A DNA stretch of 14,709 nucleotides from Rickettsiales bacterium. Lineage in GTDB: Bacteria; Pseudomonadota; Alphaproteobacteria; Rickettsiales; UBA1997. The notes under the pieces are model-generated. The model was not told where the DNA came from. It made no database searches and saw nothing but the letters and a program-made list of their open reading frames with translations. Shown piece after piece: positions 7,278 to 14,432 of this stretch; within the stretch, counting starts at the first letter, position 1; each line of letters opens with the position of its first letter. The translations under genes were made by a program, and so were the position numbers. The stretch is from contig CANEUK010000012.1 in the NCBI GenBank assembly GCA_947441695.1, positions 1 through 14,709 of the forward strand. Reading direction: 5' to 3'.

Positions 7278-7278
7278 G

Positions 7279-7374
7279 TCGATTTTTCTTAAAACAAAAT
7301 CTATTGCAGATGCTCTGATTCGCTTGGCGCGCAGCAATTCAAAACAACCCAAATTCTTTGATAATCGAATTTGA
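7279..7374 (+). pseudogene. Short open stretch after the ankyrin gene, possible remnant
   Basis: A plus-strand frame from 7279 to a TGA at 7372-7374 has no start codon but reads like protein (KTKSIADALIRLARSNS). No family is recognised. Beyond it the same frame meets several stops (from about 7410) until it opens again at 7543. It may be a decayed gene end or chance. Confidence 0.15.
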
Positions 7375-7380
7375 TTAAGC

Positions 7381-7474
7381 ATATACCAAAGTCTTTTGGA
7401 CTTCGATATATTTTAATTTTTTACGCCGCGTTAGCGGCGCACCACGCTTGTGAAAAACTCCATACTTCACAAGC
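7381..7474 (+). other. Cluster of three hairpins in the gap
   Basis: Three stem-loops follow one another: 7381-7411 (13-bp stem with two mismatches, loop TTTTG, followed by a T-rich stretch), 7424-7439 (perfect CGCCGC/GCGGCG, loop GTTA) and 7446-7474 (perfect 9-bp GCTTGTGAA/TTCACAAGC, 11-base loop). The GC-rich second stem stands out from its AT-rich surroundings. It could be a structured transcript, a palindromic repeat element, or, for the first hairpin, a weak terminator for the ankyrin gene. A 67-codon frame over this stretch (7371-7574) shows no protein family signs. Confidence 0.4.
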
Positions 7475-7542
7475 AAAATTTGTTCGAGTTTCAAGCGGCT
7501 TTGTTATAGACGAACAAAAATCTAAAAGAATTTATTGTTTAG

Positions 7543-7728
7543 TTAGAAGATCGGGGCAGATATTCGTGTTTTAAACAACACAATCCAAAAACAGCAACAA
7601 AAGCTTTTGATGCTTTAAATGTTGCTTAAATCAAGTTGAAGAAAAACAAAAAAGATAATTTATTGCCAAAAGTCGTTTGGGTTTGCGAATCAATTATGGT
7701 CGAATTAATTCACGAAAAAAACAATTGA
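7543..7728 (+). pseudogene. Possible decayed reading frame with an internal stop
   Basis: One plus-strand frame reads protein-like before and after a single TAA at 7627-7629: HNPKTATKAFDALNVA, stop, then DNLLPKVVWVCESIMVELI up to TGA at 7726-7728. There is no start codon at its beginning and I recognise no family. It is the same frame as the stretch at 7279-7374. The remaining 7729-7967 holds only A- and T-rich DNA. Chance reading in AT-rich sequence is a real alternative. Confidence 0.2.
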
Positions 7729-7967
7729 GCCACAAGTTGAGTTTTGAAGTGAAAAAAAACATTTTTTATTAAAAAAATTAAGGCAGAAATATCAAATTCG
7801 ATCAGAGCCTAATTTTAAAATCTCTGTTTAAAAAACGTTGTCGCAAATCAGGTTTTTTTTAAGAAATTTTAAAAAGGCTTTTAGATTTTTTTTTGCCGCC
7901 CAAAAACTAATTTTTTTACCAAACTAAATATCATAATCCCAATAAATTTAAATTTTTTCTAAAAAAA

Positions 7968-9218
7968 ATGCCTATCCAAATTCTTATGCCCGCTCTTTCT
8001 CCAACCATGAAAGAAGGAAATCTTGCTAAATGGCTAAAAAAAGAAGGTGATAAAATTAAAGCTGGCGAAGTGATTGCCGAAATTGAAACAGACAAAGCCA
8101 CCATGGAAGTTGAAGCTGTTGATGAAGGAATTTTAGGAAAAATTTTAGTTAATGAAGGCACAGAAAATGTAGCTGTTAACTCTTGTATTGCACTTATTTT
8201 AGAAGATGGTGAAGACAAAAAATCTTTAGACGGTTTTGTTGGAAATGCCCCAAAAAAACCCGCCTTAGAAGAAGAAAAATCTTTAGAACAAATCAAAGAA
8301 AAAAACACTATTTTAGCCAGTGAATCAAAGACTTATTCAGAAATTGAAAAAATAAAAGCCAGCCCTTTGGCAAAAAGAATTGCTAAAGAAAAAAACGTTT
8401 CACTTTCTCAAATCAAGGGTTCTGGCCCACGAGGAAGAATTATCAAGGAAGATGTTTTTCAATTTTTAAACAATGATGGCGCGGCAAAAAACGCTGGAAT
8501 TCATCGCAACTCGCAAGAATTTTATGCCGTTAAAAACAACAATATCCGCAAAGTAATTGCGCGCAGACTTCTTGAGTCAAAGCAAAATGTTCCTCATTTT
8601 TACCTTTCTTGCGAGTTTAATATCAACAAATTGCAAGAATTGCGAAGCGCAATAAACGAAGCTGCCGAACTTGATTTAAGTGGAAATCCAACTTATAAGG
8701 TTTCAGTTAATGACCTGATAATTAAGGCAGCCGCAATGGCTCTAAAAAAAGTTCCAAGCGCAAATTCATCTTGGACTGAAGATGCAATTTTAATTTACAA
8801 CAACATTGATATTGCAATGGCCGTAGCAATAGATGGCGGACTAATTACACCAATTATAAAAAATGCTGATCAAAAAACTATTAAAGCAATTTCTTTTGAA
8901 ACCAAGCAACTAGCTAAAAAAGCCCGCGAAGGAAAACTTTTGCCTGAAGAATTTCAGGGAGGATCTTTCAGTATTTCAAATTTAGGAATGTTTGGTATTG
9001 ATAATTTTTCCGCTATCGTAAATCCGCCGCAAAGCTGCATTTTGGCGGTTGCGCGTTCGGTTGAAAAACCAATCGTTGAACATGGTCAAATTAAAATTGC
9101 TTCAATGATGAATGTAACTCTTTCTTCAGATCATCGAGCCGTTGACGGAGCGGTTGGAGCGGAGTTTTTAAAAGCTCTACGCCACTATATTGAAAACCCA
9201 ATTCTGATGGTGATTTAG
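7968..9218 (+). CDS. pdhC: Dihydrolipoamide acetyltransferase, E2 of pyruvate dehydrogenase
   Basis: E2 forms the core of the pyruvate dehydrogenase complex and passes the acetyl group from the lipoyl arm to CoA. Domains in order: a lipoyl domain (about 1-80) with the lipoylated K43 in EIETDKATMEVEA, an acidic linker, the peripheral-subunit-binding domain (about 131-167, SPLAKRIAKEKNVSLSQIKG) and the catalytic domain (about 190-416) ending in DHRAVDG, with catalytic H389 and D393. One lipoyl domain and 416 residues match the rickettsial type; NNNIRKVIARRLLESKQNVPHF is very like Rickettsia PdhC from memory. E1 and E3 genes are not adjacent. The upstream ~240 bp are A/T tracts with no clear Shine-Dalgarno site. 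Confidence 0.95.
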   Translation: MPIQILMPALSPTMKEGNLAKWLKKEGDKIKAGEVIAEIETDKATMEVEAVDEGILGKILVNEGTENVAVNSCIALILEDGEDKKSLDGFVGNAPKKPALEEEKSLEQIKEKNTILASESKTYSEIEKIKASPLAKRIAKEKNVSLSQIKGSGPRGRIIKEDVFQFLNNDGAAKNAGIHRNSQEFYAVKNNNIRKVIARRLLESKQNVPHFYLSCEFNINKLQELRSAINEAAELDLSGNPTYKVSVNDLIIKAAAMALKKVPSANSSWTEDAILIYNNIDIAMAVAIDGGLITPIIKNADQKTIKAISFETKQLAKKAREGKLLPEEFQGGSFSISNLGMFGIDNFSAIVNPPQSCILAVARSVEKPIVEHGQIKIASMMNVTLSSDHRAVDGAVGAEFLKALRHYIENPILMVI

Positions 9219-9235
9219 AAAATTTAATTGCTTTC

Positions 9236-9260
9236 AACTAAAGGCGTTGTTAGTTTTTGT
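9236..9260 (+). terminator. Weak terminator-like hairpin after pdhC
   Basis: AACTAA (9236-9241) pairs with TTAGTT (9250-9255) around an 8-base loop, followed by TTTGTTTT. The stem is short and AT-rich, so the call is weak, but its place 17 bp after the pdhC stop suits a terminator. Confidence 0.25.
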
Positions 9261-9326
9261 TTTAGAGAGTCAATATTAAGCAAAGCCTTACAGTTCTAAG
9301 TTAAACAACCATCAAAAAAATAAAAT

Positions 9327-9602
9327 ATGACCAAAGTAATTGAGATAATTGTTGCACTAACTCTATTAGTTTTTTCATTCATTGCTGGTGTAAAATATTC
9401 TGATTCAGTCAGAAGTCACGCTAGCTGGCTATTCGAAGCCAAAGAAGAAGAAGTGGAACTTCCAGATCTTTCTAGCGAGCCAGTTGCACCAATTTCTGAA
9501 GAAGGAAATGGAGAAAGTTTGAACGATGAAAATAGCACATCAGAAGATCAGTCAGCCGATCAAGCAGAGGTTCAACAAAATATTCCATCCAATTCAAAGT
9601 AA
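9327..9602 (+). CDS. Small single-pass membrane protein with an acidic tail
   Basis: A 91-residue protein of unknown function. Residues 4-22 are hydrophobic (IEIIVALTLLVFSFIAGV), a membrane anchor or uncleaved signal. The rest is very acidic and rich in Ser, Glu and Asp (KEEEVELPDLSSEPVAPISEE) and probably disordered. The tail has few basic residues after R30, so orientation cannot be fixed with confidence; outside the cytoplasm is likely. The composition and clean ATG frame support a real gene although it is short. It lies 108 bp after pdhC and 65 bp before the outer-membrane protein gene, and may share a transcript with the latter. Confidence 0.6.
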   Translation: MTKVIEIIVALTLLVFSFIAGVKYSDSVRSHASWLFEAKEEEVELPDLSSEPVAPISEEGNGESLNDENSTSEDQSADQAEVQQNIPSNSK

Positions 9603-9667
9603 TATTTTACAAACTCTAAGCAAAACTTTGGCTCATCACGCCAGCAAAAAAACCACAAAAAACCCAA

Positions 9668-10459
9668 ATGCACCGTAGAACTCTTCTGCATATAGCTACA
9701 ACATGCTTGATTATATTTAGTTTTGATTCCTTTGCCATTGAATCTAAATCAAATCGCGAAGCCTTAGTCTCTCCTAGATCAAAAAAGTTTTACAAATCAA
9801 ATAGTTCTAGAAAATATCTGTCTTTTGGCGGCAATCACATCTCTGACTACAATTCTAAAAGCTACGAATTAAACTCGCGTTATCTTTACCAAAGTCAAAA
9901 TTTCATTCACGAAATAAACTTTCAAAATGAAAATAAATATTCCGATATTGGCAGTGGTTCAAACAAAAAATACCAAGTAAAAACTTCGGAGCTTTACGAC
10001 TTTTCAATTGCCAGCAAAGCCAGAATTAAAAGCGGTAAAAATTATGCCGTATTTTTTCATCGCACAATTTACGACGACCTTTCAAAATATTATTACGACT
10101 TACACACCGCTTTAGGATTGGGTAGAATGTTTTTCAAAGAACGCGTTGAACTTGATCTAAGTGTTGGTTATCAAGACGTAAAAAATTATGGCAACAAAGT
10201 TGATTTTATTCCTTCAATTCGAACTAATTTTAAAATCACCCAAAATCTTACTTTAATTCAACGTGGCTATTTATTTATCGACCACGAAAGCGCTGACAAT
10301 CAGTTAAAAAGCAGTCTAGTTTATCGCCTAAATGAAAAAATGTCTCTTGAACTTAGACATAATTTTGAACAAAGACGCTACAAACAAGACAACAAAAAAT
10401 TGATAACCAACCAAATAAATAGAAGCACAACCTTTGGATTAGTTTTTGATTTAAACTAA
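9668..10459 (+). CDS. DUF481-like outer-membrane beta-barrel protein
   Basis: A 263-residue protein with a signal peptide: basic MHRR, a hydrophobic run, and likely cleavage after FDSFA (about residue 23). The mature part alternates polar and hydrophobic residues in strand-like runs rich in Tyr and Phe, as in outer-membrane barrels. The order of features fits DUF481 (YdiY type, called salt-induced outer-membrane proteins): a DLHTALGLGRMFF strand pair, LDLSVGYQDV, then SSLVYRLNEKMSLELRHNF and the closing STTFGLVFDLN. Function is unknown for the family. The 65 bp upstream lack a clear ribosome site. Family assignment is from pattern memory and moderate. Confidence 0.65.
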   Translation: MHRRTLLHIATTCLIIFSFDSFAIESKSNREALVSPRSKKFYKSNSSRKYLSFGGNHISDYNSKSYELNSRYLYQSQNFIHEINFQNENKYSDIGSGSNKKYQVKTSELYDFSIASKARIKSGKNYAVFFHRTIYDDLSKYYYDLHTALGLGRMFFKERVELDLSVGYQDVKNYGNKVDFIPSIRTNFKITQNLTLIQRGYLFIDHESADNQLKSSLVYRLNEKMSLELRHNFEQRRYKQDNKKLITNQINRSTTFGLVFDLN

Positions 10460-10520
10460 ACTCTCGCCATTGAAACTTATTTAAAAAAAACTGAAATCCT
10501 AAAATTCAATCTCACAACTT

Positions 10521-10684
10521 TAGAGCCTGTCTTTAAATTTATTTGATTCTAGATTTTGGCATATTTTAAGCGCTTTTTTAATAAAATTATGAGGAATATC
10601 TGGATATATTTCGAATAATTTTATTAAAAAATAAGCCAAAATAGAACTAAATATGGAATCAAATAAATTTAAAGACGGGCTCTA
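10521..10684. mobile_element. 164-bp MITE-like palindromic element flanked by TA
   Basis: The ends are 29-bp inverted repeats (10521-10549 and 10656-10684) with one mismatch, including TA and then GAGCCTGTCTTTAAAT. Inside, TTTTTTAATAAAATTAT (10574-10590) pairs exactly with 10615-10631, and ATTTTGGC recurs inverted, so most of the element folds into one hairpin. It has no reading frame. The outermost TA on both sides may be a target-site duplication, as made by IS630/Tc1-mariner-type transposases; the matching transposase is not in the window. Taken with its size, this is a non-autonomous element. Confidence 0.75.
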
Positions 10685-11132
10685 GTTGAAAGAATCTTGC
10701 CCTACTAAATTGGCTTGTAATTTGAACAAAACTACATTTGCGATGGTTGGCGGAATTAAGAACTTTTTGATTTGCTATCAAAAAGCTTGACTAAATCAAT
10801 CACTTGAAAACAAGAAACCAAATTTTGTCAGCACCAAAATATAAAAAACTTACTTTTTTGTTATTTTCATTCTCTTTAGTAAAAAAAATCAATTGAGATT
10901 TTAACGGCATAAATGAGAAGATTTTTACCAAACAATTTTAATCGCAAACCCTTGATTACAAGATTTTGAATCAGAGTTTGAGCAATGAAGTTAAAAATCA
11001 AAATTAACAACCAAAAGAATATTTGAGATTTAAAACTCTATTTGAGGTTTTTTTGCAAATAAGCGTAAAAAAAATGATGAATTTTGGTTATGTTAAAAAG
11101 TTGAATTCAGCGACAATCGGTTTTTTAAGTTA
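10685..11132. other. Gene-poor gap with one hairpin
   Basis: No gene is supported on either strand here. The one clear structure is a perfect 9-bp hairpin, CTTTTTGAT (10763-10771) with ATCAAAAAG (10777-10785), loop TTGCT. It lacks a T-run on the plus side, so it is not a convincing terminator. The rest is AT-rich sequence full of stops between the outer-membrane protein gene and the convergent CheD-like gene. Confidence 0.4.
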
Positions 11133-11564
11133 TTATCTTAATTGTTCTTTGTTTGATGAAGTGAGTTTTTCCTGAAATTTTCTAATAATATCTTCTGAAT
11201 TACTAATGGTTAAGTTTGGTTTGTCTTTTTTTTCCATCAAAGCAGATATTTGACTTACTCTCTCGTTTAAATATTTTTTAATATCTTCTGGATATAAAAA
11301 ATCTTCCGAAGCTCTGATTTTAGATAATTTTTCCAAAGGCATTGATTCAATTTCTTTAGTAAGAAGTCTGAATGACGTTTCGCCGCTAAGTTTTTTTCTT
11401 GAATAACCAATTATTGCGGTGCCTTCGCGATTAACAAAAACAGCTGAACCTTGAGTTTCTGGGTGATCTTTATCATAAAGGCCAAGCATATCATTTGTCG
11501 ATTTTTCGTGATGAGTTAGTTTAAAACCTATCTGTTTTTGTAGTGCCTTAGCCACATCTAGCAA
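11133..11564 (-). pseudogene. C-terminal half of a CheD-like protein, separated by a frameshift
   Basis: A 143-codon frame opening at a TTG (11562-11564) inside the end of the upstream frame, with no ribosome site of its own. Its first part (LLDVAKALQKQIGFKL) fits where CheD has the helix and strand after its GGA loop (like NVEAVKKHLKDFGIKL in Thermotoga CheD), and GSAVFVNREGTAIIGYSRK matches the family's closing strand pair. About 70 further residues, charged and helical, extend beyond the CheD fold. It lies in the -1 frame relative to the upstream half, so it is best read as the second part of the same gene and not an independent one. Confidence 0.6.
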
Positions 11565-11989
11565 TGGTCCAAGTGGGTGGTGTCTTCAATTTTTTCTCCT
11601 TTCAATAAACCTCCGCCAGCAATTATAACGCTAGTTTTTGACGAAAAAGTGCCTCCTTGATTCTCGAAATCCCTCATAATTTTCACCAAATTTTCCATTG
11701 CCTTGCTATTTTCAAAAGCATTGGCGGGGAAAAAATGAGCCATAGTTACAATGTTGTCATATTTTTCAGTTTTTTTGTTAAAATTTTTGATCAAAACAAC
11801 CGCACAAGCAGAGAGCGATCCTGAATAGATGATTGCATTTTTGTTGGCTGGATCTTGAAAATTAATCGTTTGATAAGAAGACATTTTAACTGGAATGATT
11901 TCTTGATCCAAAAAATTGAATTTATTTTGAAGCTTAGTTTGAGATAAAGCTGATGCGGTTGAATTAGAAGTTTCTGAAGATGGTTTCAT
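11558..11989 (-). pseudogene. CheD-like cysteine deamidase, N-terminal half with the catalytic residues
   Basis: This 143-codon frame holds the core of a CheD-type deamidase. CheD deamidates glutamines in chemoreceptors; the same Cys-His fold occurs in toxins such as CNF1. Residues 52-66 (AIIYSGSLSACAVVL) match the TLGLGSC strand-helix, giving C62 as nucleophile and S56 at the catalytic Thr position. TMAHFFP (82-88) gives H85. AMENLVKIMRDFENQGG and SVIIAGGGLL match the following helix and GGA loop. Residues 1-45 are an added low-complexity N-terminus. The frame ends early at a TAG (11558-11560) after EDTTHLDHC, while homology continues in the -1 frame. No che genes are nearby. Similarity is by motif, so moderate confidence. 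Confidence 0.6.
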
Positions 11990-12106
11990 TTTTTTAAAAT
12001 TTTTTAGTGATTAGCAATTTTTAAAACTTTCAGTTCAAGGCAAACAATCCATTTCTTAAATATTCTCGAGTTCAATTTAGCGCGCCTAGAACTTGCAGAT
12101 AAATTA

Positions 12107-12143
12107 CCAAAGCTAACTCAAACTCGGTCAGAGTTTGCTTTGG
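12107..12143. other. Hairpin between katG and the CheD-like gene
   Basis: CCAAAG (12107-12112) pairs with CTTTGG (12138-12143) and CAAACTC (12119-12125) with GAGTTTG (12131-12137), with a one-sided bulge and loop GGTCA. It lies just after katG on the minus strand but no U-run follows on that strand, so it may slow transcription or protect the transcript end rather than terminate it. The rest of 11990-12200 shows no gene. Confidence 0.35.
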
Positions 12144-12200
12144 TGCGGTGTTTTTCAATAATAGTGTCGCGCTTTAATAGTAGTTTTGTAAAAAAAATTC

Positions 12201-14432
12201 CTATTTTTTTAGATCGAAGCGATCTGCGTTCATTACTTTTGTCCAAGCTTTTACAAAGTCTTTGACGAATTTTTGATTTCCGTCTTTTGCTGCGTAAATT
12301 TCGGCTATGGCGCGAAGTTCAGAACTTGAGCCAAAAACCAAATCAACTGGAGTTGCTTTCCATTTTAGATTTTTGGTTTTTCTGTCGCGTCCTTCATAAA
12401 CCGCTTCAAGATTGTCAGATTTTTTCCATTCGGTTGACATATCCAACAAGTTGACAAAAAAATCATTGCTTAGAACCCCTATTTTTTGGGTTAAGATTCC
12501 ATATTCTGATTTATCTGAATTTGTGCCCAAAACTCTCATTCCGCCAACCAATGCGGTCATTTCTGGCACTGTCAAATTAAGCATATAAGCGCGATCAATT
12601 AATGCGTTAATTGGCGAAACTAAGGCTTCTTTGCTGTAATAATTTCTAAATCCGTCTGCTTTTGGCTCTAGTAATGCAAACGAATTAACGTCGGTTTGTT
12701 CTTTAGAAGCGTCGCCACGACCAGCATAAAATGGAACTTTTACTTCAAATCCAACTTCTTTAGCAGCTTTTTCAATTGCGGCATTTCCCCCTAAAACAAT
12801 TACGTCGGCAAGAGAAACACTCTTATTTCCAGCTAACGATTTGTTAAAGTTTTTTTGAATTTTTTCTAAAACAACAAGTGTTTTAGCCAATTCTTGGGGA
12901 TTGTTAACTTTCCAATCTTTTTGAGGTTCTAAGCGAATGCGCGCTCCATTTGCTCCACCACGCATGTCGGTGATACGAAATGATGCAGCTGACGCCCAAG
13001 CTGTTTTAACAAGTTCAGAAGTGGTTAATCCAGATTCAAGAATTTGAGTTTTTAACTTTTTAATATCTGAAGGGTTTATTAGTGCGTGTTTGGTTGTAGG
13101 AATTGGATCTTGCCAAGATAAAATCTCTTTTGGCGAATCTTTGCCAACATATCTGGTTCTAGGACCCATGTCTCGATGAGTTAACTTAAACCAAGCTTTT
13201 GCAAAGGCTTTTTCAAATTCTTTTGGATTTTTCAAAAAGCGTTTGGAAATTTCATTATATTTTGGATCTAGCTTAAGCGACAAATCAGTGGTTAGCATAA
13301 TTGGCGCGTGCTTTTTTGTGGAATCGTGAGCGTCTGGAACTATTTTTGCTGCGTTTTTATCAGAAGGAATCCATTGAATTGCGCCACCAGGGCTTTTTGT
13401 TTTAACCCAATCAAAAACAAAAAGGTTGTCGAAATAATCATGAGTCCAAGCCGCCGGATTAGAAGTCCAAGCTCCTTCCAAACCACTAGTTACGGTATCG
13501 ACTCCTTTTCCGCTTCCGCATTTATTTTTCCAACCAAAAGCTTGTTCTTCAATTTTAGAGCCAGTTGGATCTTCTCCAACGCAATTTGCTGGTTTGTGCG
13601 CTCCGTGGGTTTTTCCAAAAGTGTGACCGCCAGCGATTAAGGCGACAGTTTCTTCGTCATTCATCGCCATACGACCAAAAGTTTCGCGAATTTGATGAGC
13701 TGCCGCGATTGGATCGCCATTTCCATTTGGTCCTTCAGGATTTACATAAATCAAACCCATGGTTGTTGAACCAAGATTTTTTAATAACTTGCCATTTTTA
13801 TCAAAACGATCCGAAGTCATAAATTTATTTTCTGGCCCCCAATATACTAAATCGGGTTCAAAATCATCCATTCTTCCACCAGCAAATCCAATGGTTTTAA
13901 AGCCCATAGATTCAAGTGCAACATTGCCAGAAAGCACCATCAAATCAGCCCAAGAAAGTTGGCTGCCATATTTTTGTTTGATTGGCCAAAGCAAGCGTCT
14001 GGCTTTGTCTAAATTGGCATTATCTGGCCAACTATTAAGCGGCTCAAATCTTTGTTGTCCGCCGCCAGCACCGCCTCGACCGTCTTGAGATCTATAAGTT
14101 CCGGCACTATGCCACGCCATACGAATGAAAAATGGTCCGTAATTTCCATAATCTGCGGGCCACCAATCTTGAGATGTCATCATTACTTTTTTGATGTCTT
14201 TTTTGAGAAGATTGAGGTCGATTTTAGCAAATTCTTTGGCGTAATTATAGTTGCTGCCATAAGGGTTTGATTCGGCTGCTTGTTGGCGAAGTGGCGAAAG
14301 ATTTACTTTGTTTGGCCACCAAAATTCGTTTGATTTTACTTCAAGATTTGCGTGATTTGAAGAATAGTTTTTAGGAGCGCAGCAAACCGCAATTGCAAGA
14401 AAAGTGATCGCAATAAACTTGTTAGTTCTCAT
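12201..14432 (-). CDS. katG: Catalase-peroxidase with N-terminal export signal
   Basis: A bifunctional haem enzyme that destroys hydrogen peroxide. The 743-residue protein has the full two-domain form. Distal residues R104, W107 and H108 lie in IRMAWHSAGTYR, the proximal haem ligand H270 in GGHTFGKTHG, and the Trp-Tyr-Met crosslink unique to catalase-peroxidases is complete (W107, Y229 in IYVNPEGPNG, M255 in GRMAMNDEE). The C-terminal domain begins near residue 440 and keeps SELVKTAWASAASFR without haem residues, as usual. The first 20 residues (MRTNKF, then IAITFLAIAVCCA) form a signal peptide, pointing to a periplasmic form like KatP; a lipobox is not convincing because V precedes the Cys. 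It is transcribed alone. Confidence 0.95.
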   Translation of the reverse strand: MRTNKFIAITFLAIAVCCAPKNYSSNHANLEVKSNEFWWPNKVNLSPLRQQAAESNPYGSNYNYAKEFAKIDLNLLKKDIKKVMMTSQDWWPADYGNYGPFFIRMAWHSAGTYRSQDGRGGAGGGQQRFEPLNSWPDNANLDKARRLLWPIKQKYGSQLSWADLMVLSGNVALESMGFKTIGFAGGRMDDFEPDLVYWGPENKFMTSDRFDKNGKLLKNLGSTTMGLIYVNPEGPNGNGDPIAAAHQIRETFGRMAMNDEETVALIAGGHTFGKTHGAHKPANCVGEDPTGSKIEEQAFGWKNKCGSGKGVDTVTSGLEGAWTSNPAAWTHDYFDNLFVFDWVKTKSPGGAIQWIPSDKNAAKIVPDAHDSTKKHAPIMLTTDLSLKLDPKYNEISKRFLKNPKEFEKAFAKAWFKLTHRDMGPRTRYVGKDSPKEILSWQDPIPTTKHALINPSDIKKLKTQILESGLTTSELVKTAWASAASFRITDMRGGANGARIRLEPQKDWKVNNPQELAKTLVVLEKIQKNFNKSLAGNKSVSLADVIVLGGNAAIEKAAKEVGFEVKVPFYAGRGDASKEQTDVNSFALLEPKADGFRNYYSKEALVSPINALIDRAYMLNLTVPEMTALVGGMRVLGTNSDKSEYGILTQKIGVLSNDFFVNLLDMSTEWKKSDNLEAVYEGRDRKTKNLKWKATPVDLVFGSSSELRAIAEIYAAKDGNQKFVKDFVKAWTKVMNADRFDLKK

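Noticed and set aside
7371..7574. 67-codon plus-strand frame
   Set aside because: It spans three hairpins whose sequence explains its odd composition; there is no ribosome site or family match.
7278..7967. tRNA or other known RNA gene in the long gap
   Set aside because: The hairpins do not form a cloverleaf and no TTC-loop (GTTCRA) or CCA-like acceptor arrangement was found.
10460..10735. Open frame rejoined across the MITE-like element after its removal
   Set aside because: The joined frame is only about 26 codons, has no start codon and follows a stop directly; chance is sufficient.
13308..14270. Four plus-strand frames opposite katG
   Set aside because: They are antisense shadows of a well-supported katG with all its active-site residues.
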